Shown: piece after piece, positions 27,392 to 36,556 of the stretch
How the letters are laid out: the number at the start of each line of letters is the position of its first letter
Position numbering within the stretch: position 1 is the stretch's first letter
Assembly: GCF_900111075.1 (NCBI RefSeq)
Contig: NZ_FOFZ01000001.1
Coordinates: forward strand, 124,001 to 188,000
Direction of reading: 5' to 3'
DNA from: Flavobacterium frigoris
GTDB lineage: Bacteria > Bacteroidota > Bacteroidia > Flavobacteriales > Flavobacteriaceae
DNA: 64,000 bases
Made by a program: the position numbers and the translations under genes
The notes under the pieces: model-generated
The model's database searches: none
Told to the model about the DNA's origin: nothing
The model's input: the letters and a program-made list of their open reading frames with translations, nothing else

Positions 27392-27765
27392 ATGGATTGC
27401 ATAATTAATGATGATAAAACCACGACAAAGCGATAATAATATAACTATGTGAGTGAATAGAGTGCCTATGCCGATTGTTTATTCACTATAGTCTAATTAC
27501 ATTGCGCTTTGAACTAGAAAATAAATTCATATGATATTGAATAATTTCGCTGAATTTTCAAATGCTTTTCAAGCCGTAAAACAGTTAAACCACAATGAAG
27601 TCAATCTTATTTTTGTAGCTAGTAACGTGGCAAATTTTACTGTTTTTGCTTTCATTTAAATATTTAATAGTACTCTCAAAATTATTTTAATACCCCGCGA
27701 TATAAATTTTGTTTGTGAAGCTTTTAGTATAATTGTAGTGTTGATTATTCATATTAACCTGTTAA
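27392..27765 (+). pseudogene. Decayed LytTR-type response regulator (receiver part)
   Basis: A start-like segment at 27392 reads MDCIINDDK, like the MKCIIIDDE start of LytTR regulators. After a frameshift, 27531 onward reads EFSNAFQAVKQLNHNEVNLIF, and past a stop at 27657 the same frame gives LKIILIPRDINFVCEAFSI. These align without gaps to the alpha2-beta3 and beta4-alpha4 parts of LytTR receivers (DLIFLDINMP, PKIIFTTAYRDYAVEAFEL). The phospho-acceptor aspartate is lost (FVAS for FLDI). No LytTR DNA-binding domain is recognisable. Family assignment is by eye. Confidence 0.55.
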
Positions 27766-28038
27766 TTTCATAGCAGGTATTATTTATGTTTTTTACTATC
27801 TTTTTTAATGATAAACGCTAAAAAAAGTATTAATTATAAGTAAAAATACGCCTTATCGATTTTTTTTGCACTTCATCGATGTTTGCATTGTTTTTGTATT
27901 ATATTTGATTACGAAATAAAATATTTTTTTATGTTCTGTTGATCTTATAAAACCAAATATTTGATTTTTTAGATCGAAATTTAATCCTGATTAAGTTCCG
28001 ATTTTAGAAGTTAAATAACCTATAAAAATCTAAATAGT
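27766..28038 (+). promoter_or_regulatory. Upstream region of the EPS operon with paired ATCGAT sites and -7 element
   Basis: Two ATCGAT palindromes (27855-27860 and 27875-27880) are spaced exactly 20 bp apart, which is two helical turns, and lie just upstream of TATATTTG at 27900-27907, a match to TAnnTTTG. The leader to the ugd start is then about 125 bases. The pair could be an operator for the EPS operon. No regulator is identified. Confidence 0.45.
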
Positions 28039-29379
28039 ATGAAAATTGTAATTGTTGGAAGTGGATACGTTGGGCTTGTAACTGGCGCATGTTTTTCGGA
28101 AGTTGGTATTGATGTTACGTGTGTTGATATAGACCGTAATAAGATAGATAACCTTAATAAGGGTATTATACCTATTTATGAACCAGGCTTAGAAGATATG
28201 ATTACCCGAAATATGAAAAAGGGGCGATTAAGTTTTACAACTAACATTGCAGAGGCCTTAAAAGATTCTGAAGTTTTATTTATTTCTGTCGGAACTCCAC
28301 CAGATGAAGATGGCAGTGCAGACTTAAAATACGTTCTTGCTGTTGCTAGAGATTGTGGAAAGCATATGAATGATTACTTACTAGTGGTTACAAAAAGTAC
28401 GGTTCCCGTAGGTACTTCTATAAAAGTAAAACAGGCATTACAAGAAGAACTAGATAAAAGGAATATTGATATAGAATTTGATGTAGCATCAAATCCCGAG
28501 TTTTTAAAAGAAGGAGCTGCTATTGACGACTTTTTAAAACCGGATAGAATTGTAGTTGGAATAGAAAGCGAAAGAGCAGAAGACTTAATGAAGAGTTTAT
28601 ATAAACCATTTACTCTTAATGGTCACCCCGTAATTTTTATGGATATTATTTCGGCTGAAATGACTAAATATGCCGCAAATTCAATGCTAGCTACAAAAAT
28701 TAGTTTTATTAATGATATAGCAAATCTTTGCGAAATTGTTGGAGCCGATATAAATAAAGTAAGAAAAGGTATTGGGTCAGATTCTCGTATAGGGCATAAA
28801 TTTTTATATGCAGGCATTGGGTATGGAGGTTCTTGTTTCCCAAAAGATGTTCAGGCATTAATAAAAACAGCAAGTGAATTCAATTATGAATTGCGTGTGC
28901 TTAAAGCTGTTGAAGCGGTTAACAAAGACCAAAAACTGATACTCTTCAATAAAATCACGAATTACTTTAAAGGAGCTATTAAAGGCAAAACCATCGCATT
29001 ATGGGGACTTTCCTTTAAACCACAAACAGATGATATGCGTGAAGCCCCTTCATTAGATGTAGTGAAAAATCTTTTAGAAGCTGGCGCTATAGTAAAAGCG
29101 TATGACCCAATTGCTATTAATGAAGCTAAGCATCACTTTGGAGATACTATTCTATATTATGAAGATCAGTATGAAACCTTAATTGATGCAGATTGTCTAG
29201 CCATACTTACAGAATGGCCAGAATTTAAGATTCCTAATTTTAAAATTGTACGCAAATTACTTAATACACCAGCAATTTTTGATGGACGTAATATTTATGA
29301 TAGAGAAGAAATGAAAGAAAATGGCTTTGATTATTTCTGTATTGGTATTGACACATCAAAAAATAATGTAAAATCCTAA
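28039..29379 (+). CDS. ugd: UDP-glucose 6-dehydrogenase
   Basis: This 446-residue cytoplasmic enzyme oxidises UDP-glucose to UDP-glucuronate with two NAD+. The Rossmann motif GSGYVGLVTGACF (7-19), the NPEFLKEGAAIDDF segment and the catalytic cysteine C266 in GGSCFPKD are intact. The C-terminal UDP-binding domain ends normally. It is the first gene of the EPS locus and supplies the substrate of the following decarboxylase, whose start is 3 bp downstream. Confidence 0.96.
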   Translation: MKIVIVGSGYVGLVTGACFSEVGIDVTCVDIDRNKIDNLNKGIIPIYEPGLEDMITRNMKKGRLSFTTNIAEALKDSEVLFISVGTPPDEDGSADLKYVLAVARDCGKHMNDYLLVVTKSTVPVGTSIKVKQALQEELDKRNIDIEFDVASNPEFLKEGAAIDDFLKPDRIVVGIESERAEDLMKSLYKPFTLNGHPVIFMDIISAEMTKYAANSMLATKISFINDIANLCEIVGADINKVRKGIGSDSRIGHKFLYAGIGYGGSCFPKDVQALIKTASEFNYELRVLKAVEAVNKDQKLILFNKITNYFKGAIKGKTIALWGLSFKPQTDDMREAPSLDVVKNLLEAGAIVKAYDPIAINEAKHHFGDTILYYEDQYETLIDADCLAILTEWPEFKIPNFKIVRKLLNTPAIFDGRNIYDREEMKENGFDYFCIGIDTSKNNVKS

Positions 29380-29382
29380 ATT

Positions 29383-30321
29383 ATGTCACGAAAAAAAATA
29401 CTTGTAACCGGTGGTGCTGGTTTTGTTGGTTCTCATTTATGTGAGCGTTTATTAAATGAGGGGAACGAAGTTTATTGTTTAGATAATTTTTTTACTGGAC
29501 AAAAACAAAACGTAGTACACTTATTAGATAATCCTTATTTTGAATTAATCCGTCATGATGTCACTGCACCTTTCTTTATAGAAACTGATGAAATTTACAA
29601 TTTAGCATGTCCTGCTTCTCCTATACATTATCAGTATAACGCCATTAAAACAATGAAAACTTCTGTGATGGGAGCTATTAATATGTTGGGACTTGCGAAA
29701 CGCGTAAATGCCAAAATATTACAAGCATCTACTAGCGAAGTTTATGGAGATCCACTTGTTCATCCGCAACCAGAATCCTATTGGGGTCATGTTAATCCAA
29801 TAGGAGAAAGAGCCTGTTATGATGAAGGAAAACGTTCAGCAGAAACCTTGTTCATAAACTATCACAAGCAAAACAATGTAAAAATTAAAATCATTAGAAT
29901 ATTCAATACATACGGACCTAAAATGCATCCAAACGATGGGCGTGTAGTTTCGAATTTTATTGTTCAAGCTTTACAAAATCAAGATATAACTGTTTACGGA
30001 CAAGGAAATCAAACACGAAGCTTTCAATATGTTGACGACTTAGTTGAGGGTATGATAAGGCTAATGAATTCAAAAGATAGTTTTACAGGGCCTGTAAATG
30101 TTGGAAACCCAAATGAATTTACAATTCTTGAGTTAGCTCAAAAAGTAATAGAACTAACCGGTTCCAAATCAAGGATTATTTATCAACCATTACCGTCAGA
30201 TGATCCTATGCAAAGGCAACCAGATATTTCTATAGCTAAAAAAGAATTAGACTGGTCACCAAAGGTAAATCTTGATGAAGGTTTAATAAAAACGATAGAT
30301 TTCTTTAAATCAATTATTTGA
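29383..30321 (+). CDS. UDP-glucuronate decarboxylase (UDP-xylose synthase)
   Basis: This 312-residue short-chain dehydrogenase/reductase has NAD-binding GGAGFVGSH (10-18), catalytic YDEGK (Y146, K150) and the UXS-specific PASPIHYQ and [18 protein letters not shown] segments. It decarboxylates UDP-glucuronate to UDP-xylose, so with ugd the locus can supply both GlcA and xylose to an exopolysaccharide. It is coupled to ugd with a 3-bp gap. Confidence 0.93.
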   Translation: MSRKKILVTGGAGFVGSHLCERLLNEGNEVYCLDNFFTGQKQNVVHLLDNPYFELIRHDVTAPFFIETDEIYNLACPASPIHYQYNAIKTMKTSVMGAINMLGLAKRVNAKILQASTSEVYGDPLVHPQPESYWGHVNPIGERACYDEGKRSAETLFINYHKQNNVKIKIIRIFNTYGPKMHPNDGRVVSNFIVQALQNQDITVYGQGNQTRSFQYVDDLVEGMIRLMNSKDSFTGPVNVGNPNEFTILELAQKVIELTGSKSRIIYQPLPSDDPMQRQPDISIAKKELDWSPKVNLDEGLIKTIDFFKSII

Positions 30322-30372
30322 GTTAAAGAAAATAAATAATAATAATTTTTAAAATACTTAAAAGTAAAAATT

Positions 30373-30759
30373 ATGAAGAAAAAAATATTAGTTTTAGATG
30401 ATGAAGTAAGTATCTGTCTTTTGCTAGAGAACTTTCTTTCCAAGAATTATGAGGTAATTTCACTTAATAACGGGTTAGATGCTCTTCTATGGCTTGATAA
30501 TAATATCCCTGATTTAATAATTAGCGATATTCAAATGGAAACGATGGATGGATACGAATTTTTAACAAACCTTCGCCAACGTGGATTTACAAAGCATACT
30601 CCTTGCATCATGCTCTCAGGGAAATCAGAAAGTAAAGAACGAATAAAATGTTATAAACTAGGTGCGCAAGATTATCTTACAAAGCCTTTTAATCCAGAAG
30701 AATTAGAAGAATTAGTTAAAAAAAATCTATTCCCAATTCACTATGCCATTGACTGGTAA
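30373..30759 (+). CDS. Single-domain response regulator (CheY-like) in the EPS locus
   Basis: This 128-residue stand-alone receiver has the acidic triplet DDE (9-11), phospho-acceptor D52 in IISDIQM and the lysine of YLTKPF (about 101). There is no output domain. It lies directly before the receiver-fused sugar transferase (41-bp gap), so it may relay phosphate to or from that protein, or act with the Hpt protein encoded at 27059. Confidence 0.9.
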   Translation: MKKKILVLDDEVSICLLLENFLSKNYEVISLNNGLDALLWLDNNIPDLIISDIQMETMDGYEFLTNLRQRGFTKHTPCIMLSGKSESKERIKCYKLGAQDYLTKPFNPEELEELVKKNLFPIHYAIDW

Positions 30760-30800
30760 AGGATTTATCAACTAAAATTAAAACCTAATTTAAAGACCTT

Positions 30801-32009
30801 ATGAACATGCACAAAAATCTTAATATTTTATACATTGGAAACGTTCCTGAATATTTTGATGTCATGGAACAAAAAAATAAATGGTCGATAATTACTTTAG
30901 AGAATAGTGTTAAAGTCACTAATTACCTAAGCACTCACGAACATCCTAATGCGATTGTTTGTGATTATAACTTACCTGGAAATAATGGTATATTTCTTTT
31001 TGATTGGATTAGAGAAAATAAAGAATTTGATAGCATCCCTTTTATCCTTTTATCCAAGGAATTTAATGTTGATATTTATAAGTTAGCATTTAAAAAACAA
31101 ATTGATGATTTTTATATAACTTCAGTAACTCCACCACAAGATATCTTAAGCCGGATAGAATTTCTTTGTAGCAATAAAAAACCTTCAAAAGTTCAAATAT
31201 CACAAAAAACAACTGACGAAGTTTACAGAATGCCACGATCAAAACGTATTTTTGATGTTTTTGTTGCATCTTCTGTACTTTTATTTGCATCACCCTTCCT
31301 GCTACTTATTGTACTTGCAATAAGGTTAGAATCAAAAGGAAAAGTGTATTACATATCAAAAAGGGTAGGACGTAAAACATTTGACTTTTATAAGCTAAGA
31401 TCAATGCGCACTGGCTCAGACGAACTTTTAAAAAAATTAGCTCAAGAAAAAAATCAATATAAAAAAGAAACAACAATTTCAACAGATAATCCATTAGAAA
31501 TACCTTGCCCAAAATGTAGTGCGTTGCCCGAAGGTGAATCATGTTCTCCTTTGATGTATATTGATACTCATACCATCTGTGATTATTGGTTTAATGTTCA
31601 AAAGCAAGAAGCAGCAAAAAACAATTCAACTTTTGTTAAAATTATTGATGATCCTCGCGTTACAAAAGTGGGCAAATTTATTAGAAATACTAGTATAGAT
31701 GAATTACCTCAGTTAATCAATGTATTAAAAGGAGATATGTCTATTGTGGGTAATAGGCCACTACCCGTATATGAAGCAGAGTTAATAACTGCCGATGATA
31801 TATCAAAAAGATTTTTAGCTCCTCCAGGAATTACAGGCTTATGGCAGGTCGAGTTAAGAGGAAAAGGCGGGAAAATGTCTGAAGAAGAAAGAATGCGCCT
31901 TGATAATGAATATGCTGATCATTTTAAAGGAGATAATTATTCGTTTTGGTATGATATTAAACTCATTTTAAGAACCATTCCAGCATTACTTCAAAAAGGA
32001 TCAGTTTAA
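30801..32009 (+). CDS. Receiver-fused polyprenyl-phosphate sugar transferase (initiating EPS transferase)
   Basis: The N-terminal 120 residues form a receiver-like domain with D55 in VCDYNLPGNNG, but the usual acidic pair (here YIGN) and the switch lysine (here TSVTPP) are missing. A membrane helix follows at about 151-173. The C-terminal bacterial sugar transferase domain has FDVFVAS, KLRSMRTGS, TSIDELPQLINVLKGDMSIVG split across the usual blocks, and GNRPLPVYE. An insertion of about 70 residues between the catalytic blocks contains CPKC and a further cysteine (CPKCSALPEGESC). The enzyme should start repeat-unit synthesis by moving a sugar phosphate to undecaprenyl phosphate. The receiver suggests direct signalling control. 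Confidence 0.9.
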   Translation: MNMHKNLNILYIGNVPEYFDVMEQKNKWSIITLENSVKVTNYLSTHEHPNAIVCDYNLPGNNGIFLFDWIRENKEFDSIPFILLSKEFNVDIYKLAFKKQIDDFYITSVTPPQDILSRIEFLCSNKKPSKVQISQKTTDEVYRMPRSKRIFDVFVASSVLLFASPFLLLIVLAIRLESKGKVYYISKRVGRKTFDFYKLRSMRTGSDELLKKLAQEKNQYKKETTISTDNPLEIPCPKCSALPEGESCSPLMYIDTHTICDYWFNVQKQEAAKNNSTFVKIIDDPRVTKVGKFIRNTSIDELPQLINVLKGDMSIVGNRPLPVYEAELITADDISKRFLAPPGITGLWQVELRGKGGKMSEEERMRLDNEYADHFKGDNYSFWYDIKLILRTIPALLQKGSV

Positions 32010-32037
32010 AAAACATGGTTTACTCCTAAAAAATAAC

Positions 32038-32763
32038 ATGAAAAATACATTAAAAATAATCTTAATTTTAACGGTAACGGTATTTTCGTTTGATGTTGCG
32101 CAGGCACAATCGACTGATTTTGAAAATAAAGACGAAATTTCTCTGCCTTCTCTCCAGGTTGTTATTGACTCTGTTCTAAATCGCAATGCTATGCTAAAGT
32201 TTAGAAAGCAGCATATTGGAGTCAAGGAATCAACTTTAGCATCAGAGCGTATTTATTGGACAAGGAATTTTGGCGTACAAGCTGATACGAAATACGGGAA
32301 TCTGAATAATTTTTCAACAAATGCCGATGCCCAAGGTAACACCTCTGTTTTAACAACCTCATCGCAGTTTAATTATAGTGTAGGCCTTTATGCTAAAATC
32401 CCCATTTTTGATTTTTTAAATCGAAAGCACCAAGTAGGCCTAGCCAGATTAGAGCTTGATGAGGCAAAGAGTATGGCGCAGTTTCAAGAGGATGAAATCA
32501 GACAAACCGTAATTAAAATGTACCAAGATTTAATCTTAAAACAAAAAATACTTAAAATAAAATCTAAGACTTTAGGAGACGGTAAAGTGAATATGCAAAT
32601 GGTCGAAAAGGAATTTCGCAATGGCATAGTCCCTGTTGCAGAGTATGTAAGAATAACAAGTATTGCCTCTACTGTGGAGGTAGATTATGAATTTGCCAAA
32701 TCTGAATTTACAACAGCGAAAAAACTTTTAGAAGACATGGCCGGGTTTACATTTTACAAATAA
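32038..32763 (+). CDS. Half-length TolC-like outer membrane protein
   Basis: The 241-residue protein has a Sec signal peptide (1-24, AQAQ/S) and one TolC-type repeat: an N-terminal helix, a beta-hairpin rich in aromatic residues (QFNYSVGLYAKIPIFD) and a long coiled C-terminal helix. Ordinary TolC/OEP proteins have two such repeats and 400-480 residues, so this is half the usual length. No frameshift or second half is seen downstream, because the copolymerase gene begins 15 bp later. A homo-oligomer of half units could form the EPS export channel. Confidence 0.82.
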   Translation: MKNTLKIILILTVTVFSFDVAQAQSTDFENKDEISLPSLQVVIDSVLNRNAMLKFRKQHIGVKESTLASERIYWTRNFGVQADTKYGNLNNFSTNADAQGNTSVLTTSSQFNYSVGLYAKIPIFDFLNRKHQVGLARLELDEAKSMAQFQEDEIRQTVIKMYQDLILKQKILKIKSKTLGDGKVNMQMVEKEFRNGIVPVAEYVRITSIASTVEVDYEFAKSEFTTAKKLLEDMAGFTFYK

Positions 32764-32778
32764 ACTCAAAGTAAAACT

Positions 32779-35157
32779 ATGAAAATAATTGATTTTATTA
32801 GATTAATATTAAAACATTTAGCACTATTAATTATAGTGCCTCTTTTCCTTGCCCTATTGGTTTTAGTTCTTACTAGTAAACCAAGTTTTGAATATTCATC
32901 ACAAACAGTATTGTACACCGGACTAGCAACTGGCTCTTCTGTTGAAATGGATAAAACATTCAATTATTTTGCAACTAATATTGCTTTTGATAATTTAATC
33001 AACATCATTAACTCCAGAGAAACTCAAGAAGAAGTGGCTGTGAGACTGCTTACTACGCATCTGATGTTATCTAAAGCTGACCCGAAGTACATTTCAAAAA
33101 AATTATTTGACGAACTCCAATTAAAAATTCCTAAAGAAATTTATAAGTACGTTGAAAAAGGTTCAAACAACAAAATACAAAACACCGATAGTCTGGGTTA
33201 TAGCAATTCACTTCCTCCTGGAATAAACAGATACAACTATGAAAAAACGGTACAGCGCTTATTGACCTTAATGCGAAGCAGTAACGATAATTATATCTAT
33301 GAGTTACTAAATTATGATGATGACAAGCATTATTCATTAAAAGCATTATCAAGTATACAAGCTTCACGTATTAATAGTAGCGACTTAATAAAAATGAGTT
33401 ACACCGTTAATGATCCTGGTATTTGTCAACAAACACTGGCTATTTACAATGAAGTGTGCATCAAAAATTACAAAAACATAAAAGAAAATAGATCTGACGC
33501 CGTTGTTAAATATTTTGAAGAACAATTAGGTTTAGCCAATAATAATTTAAAAATGGCTGAGGACAAACTTCTTGAGTTCAATAAGTCTTATAATATCATC
33601 AACTACTACGAACAAAGTAAAGCTGTCGCAGTCGTAAAAGAGGACATGGAGGTTGATTATAATAATAAAAAAGCACAACTAGCTGGAACGGAGGCATCCA
33701 CTAAAAGACTTGCGGAAAAGCTAAATATACAAGAATACATACAAAATGAGAACAACAAAGTTCTTGAAAAAAAGAAGTTACTCGGGGATATTAACTATCA
33801 GATAGCATTTAATGAAGCTAATTTAGAACCTAATAAAAATGAAAATCTTCTGTCTAAGCTAAATGAATTAAAAAAGCAAAGAGAATCTTTAACAAATGAC
33901 ATTAAAAAAGCTGTTGATGACATTTACCGCTATCAAAATTCAACTGATGGCGTACCTATAAGTAAGGTACTTCCAGACTGGATAAATAGTGTAGTCGAGG
34001 CTGAGAACCTTAAGGCCAAGATCAATGTTATGGATCAACAAAACAAAAAATTTGGAGAGCAATATGCAACTTATGCACCAGCTGGTGCCAATATAAAAAG
34101 AATAGAACGTGAAATTTCAGTTTCAGAACAGGGATACTTAGAATTACTTCATGGACTAAACTTAGCAAAACTAAAATTGCAAGACAATGAAATGTCTTCC
34201 AACTTAAAAGCGATTGACCCCCCGTTTTATCCCTTATCGCCCAACCCAACAAAAAGAGCAATACTAATTATTGCAGCAGCTTTTGTAGGTGGTATTTTAA
34301 CCTTAGCAATTATTTTAGTGATGGAGTATTTTGATGATACTTTAAAAAACTCTAGTAGAGCAAGCAAAAAATTAGGACTACCATCGTTAGGGATGATGCC
34401 TAAGATGATCTTAGACGCTGGCAGTATCAATTTACCCTTCATTCAGCAAAGACTAATAGAGATAATTACTCAAAATATATTACAATATTTTGGATCAAAT
34501 CCTTCTGAAAGACCAGTAAAAACCATAGTTGTATTTAGTACACAAAAAATGGAAGGTAAAACCGTTTTAGCTGGAAATATTGCCAAAACGTTGAAGCAAG
34601 AAGGTAAAAAGGTACTGATGCTAAATTATGATAGCAAGCAGGAGCCTATTGTACAGCAAAGGAAATTTCCCATCATTAATAAACTTTTGGGTTACCAAGA
34701 TCCTAGAATAGACCTTGACAATCCTTTTCTAGCTGACGTTGCTACTTACTTAGACAAAACAGAGTACTATTCGTATAAAATTGACCATTTATTTTATGAA
34801 GCAAAAAGTTATTTGGACATACTTGAACAAAATAATATTTCTCTAAATTACAATCCAGATTTTGTAATTATCGAGCTACCTGCATTAATATATAATAATT
34901 ATCCGGCAGATTTAGTGACTCATGCAGATTTAAGTATTCTGGTTTGCCGTTCTAATAGAATATGGACTGATGCAGATCAATCAGCGATAAGTAATTTATT
35001 AGTAACCTCTGCCTCAAAAATTAAATTTATAGTGAATGGCGTAAGTATAAATGAAACTGAATCTGTATTAGGAGATCTTCCAAAAAAGAGAAGCAAGTTT
35101 AGAAAGAAAATAAAAGCTATGTTTAAGTTCCAATTTTTTTCTAAAAACCAGATTTAA
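32779..35157 (+). CDS. Wzc-like polysaccharide copolymerase with divergent BY-kinase domain
   Basis: The 792-residue protein has TM1 at about 16-33, a long periplasmic Wzz domain with coiled coils (about 230-480), a PLSPNPTKR proline motif and TM2 at about 490-512, then a cytoplasmic P-loop domain (575-780). The Walker A-like loop is STQKMEGKTV, with GKT kept but the usual PGEGKS changed. The Walker A' aspartate sits in LMLNYDSK and Walker B-like VIIELPAL lacks the usual aspartates. The C-terminus (KKRSKFRKK) is basic and has no tyrosine cluster. It likely sets chain length, with little or no tyrosine-kinase activity. Confidence 0.88.
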   Translation: MKIIDFIRLILKHLALLIIVPLFLALLVLVLTSKPSFEYSSQTVLYTGLATGSSVEMDKTFNYFATNIAFDNLINIINSRETQEEVAVRLLTTHLMLSKADPKYISKKLFDELQLKIPKEIYKYVEKGSNNKIQNTDSLGYSNSLPPGINRYNYEKTVQRLLTLMRSSNDNYIYELLNYDDDKHYSLKALSSIQASRINSSDLIKMSYTVNDPGICQQTLAIYNEVCIKNYKNIKENRSDAVVKYFEEQLGLANNNLKMAEDKLLEFNKSYNIINYYEQSKAVAVVKEDMEVDYNNKKAQLAGTEASTKRLAEKLNIQEYIQNENNKVLEKKKLLGDINYQIAFNEANLEPNKNENLLSKLNELKKQRESLTNDIKKAVDDIYRYQNSTDGVPISKVLPDWINSVVEAENLKAKINVMDQQNKKFGEQYATYAPAGANIKRIEREISVSEQGYLELLHGLNLAKLKLQDNEMSSNLKAIDPPFYPLSPNPTKRAILIIAAAFVGGILTLAIILVMEYFDDTLKNSSRASKKLGLPSLGMMPKMILDAGSINLPFIQQRLIEIITQNILQYFGSNPSERPVKTIVVFSTQKMEGKTVLAGNIAKTLKQEGKKVLMLNYDSKQEPIVQQRKFPIINKLLGYQDPRIDLDNPFLADVATYLDKTEYYSYKIDHLFYEAKSYLDILEQNNISLNYNPDFVIIELPALIYNNYPADLVTHADLSILVCRSNRIWTDADQSAISNLLVTSASKIKFIVNGVSINETESVLGDLPKKRSKFRKKIKAMFKFQFFSKNQI

Positions 35158-35167
35158 ATGAGTGTAG

Positions 35168-36556
35168 ATGAAAATACTTAAAAAAATTGTGCGCGAGGAT
35201 AACTTCCTCTCATTAACTGGAAATGTTGTGATTGCAATTTTAGGAATTGGAGGCTTTGCTCTGCTTGCCAGAAGTCTAGCATTAGAGGTGTTTGGTGAAT
35301 GGGTGCTGTTTATTGCGGCAGGATCATTTATTGAAATGTTTAGGTTTGGCATTACTAATACTGGTTTGATAAGGTATCTTTCTGGAGCTGATGGTTTTTA
35401 TCGAATAAAACTGATCGGTTCTAACGCATTAATAAGTTTAGGGGCTACAATTATAGTTGCAGTGATCCTGATTGCTTGTAAATTAGTATTCCCTGAGGCA
35501 ATTAAAAATTCCGGATATAATATGTTTTTCACATGGTATCCCCTACTAGCATTTTTAAACCTTCCTTGGAATAGTGCTTTGGTAGTACTACAGGCCGATA
35601 GAAAGTATATCCAAATTTTAGTTCTTAAAGCAATTAATAGTGGTTTCTTTTTTTTAGTAATCTTACTGCACTTTCTAGTAGTCACTTTAAACCTAAATCA
35701 ATTGGTTATAGCATTGATTATCGTTAATGGGGCTACATCAATTATTAGTCTCATTTTAGGTTGGGATGGAATTCTTCACATTAAGAAAGCTAGTGTGGAA
35801 ACTAATAAAATTCTATTGCATTTTGGCAAATACACCACATTTACATTGATAGGAACTAATCTATTACGAAGTGTGGATACTTTAATTATTAGTTTAAGTC
35901 CATTAGGAAGTGCGGCCGTTGCTCTTTACAGTATTCCATTAAAGCTGACAGAATTACAGCAAATTCCTTTGAGGAGCTTTGTCGCAACAGCATTTCCTAA
36001 GATGTCTAAGGCTAGTCTACAAGATAAAATTGATGAAGTAAAAAGTTTGTTTTATACGTATTCAGGTGCCTTAACGTATCTATTTGTGGGTATAAGTTTA
36101 GTCACATTTGTATTTGCAGAATTCTTTGTTATTGCAATAAGTGGACATAAATATTTAGTAACAGATCCTATTACTGGATTTAATGTCGTTGCTATTGTTC
36201 GAGTATTTTCCGTCTATGGGTTATTACTTCCTATTGATAGGATGACGGGCGTTGGCTTAGATAGCATTAATAAACCTAAGATTAATGCCATTAAAGTATT
36301 TGTTATGCTACTAGCTAATGTGATTGGAGATTTAATAGCTATTTTAATATTTAAATCCCTAATTCTCGTTGCAATAGGCTCTATCTTTTTTACCATTATT
36401 GGTGTTTGGATGGGAATGTACTTTTTAGACAAGGAGCTATCGTTATCATTTAGAGAGATCTTTAGCAAAGGTGTACTATTTTATATCTCGCTTTTTAATA
36501 AGGCAACCCATAATCGTTATGAAAGCTTTGTGAAAATTGAAAATAACATTAGGTAA
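35168..36556 (+). CDS. Polysaccharide flippase (Wzx-like)
   Basis: This 462-residue integral membrane protein has about 12-14 hydrophobic segments and fits the MOP-superfamily polysaccharide exporters. The N-terminal LLARSLALEVFGEWV segment is typical of Wzx/RfbX proteins. It should move lipid-linked repeat units across the inner membrane. It starts 10 bp after the copolymerase gene and its stop overlaps the start of the polymerase gene by one base. A second start at the methionine near residue 59 is less likely. Confidence 0.88.
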   Translation: MKILKKIVREDNFLSLTGNVVIAILGIGGFALLARSLALEVFGEWVLFIAAGSFIEMFRFGITNTGLIRYLSGADGFYRIKLIGSNALISLGATIIVAVILIACKLVFPEAIKNSGYNMFFTWYPLLAFLNLPWNSALVVLQADRKYIQILVLKAINSGFFFLVILLHFLVVTLNLNQLVIALIIVNGATSIISLILGWDGILHIKKASVETNKILLHFGKYTTFTLIGTNLLRSVDTLIISLSPLGSAAVALYSIPLKLTELQQIPLRSFVATAFPKMSKASLQDKIDEVKSLFYTYSGALTYLFVGISLVTFVFAEFFVIAISGHKYLVTDPITGFNVVAIVRVFSVYGLLLPIDRMTGVGLDSINKPKINAIKVFVMLLANVIGDLIAILIFKSLILVAIGSIFFTIIGVWMGMYFLDKELSLSFREIFSKGVLFYISLFNKATHNRYESFVKIENNIR

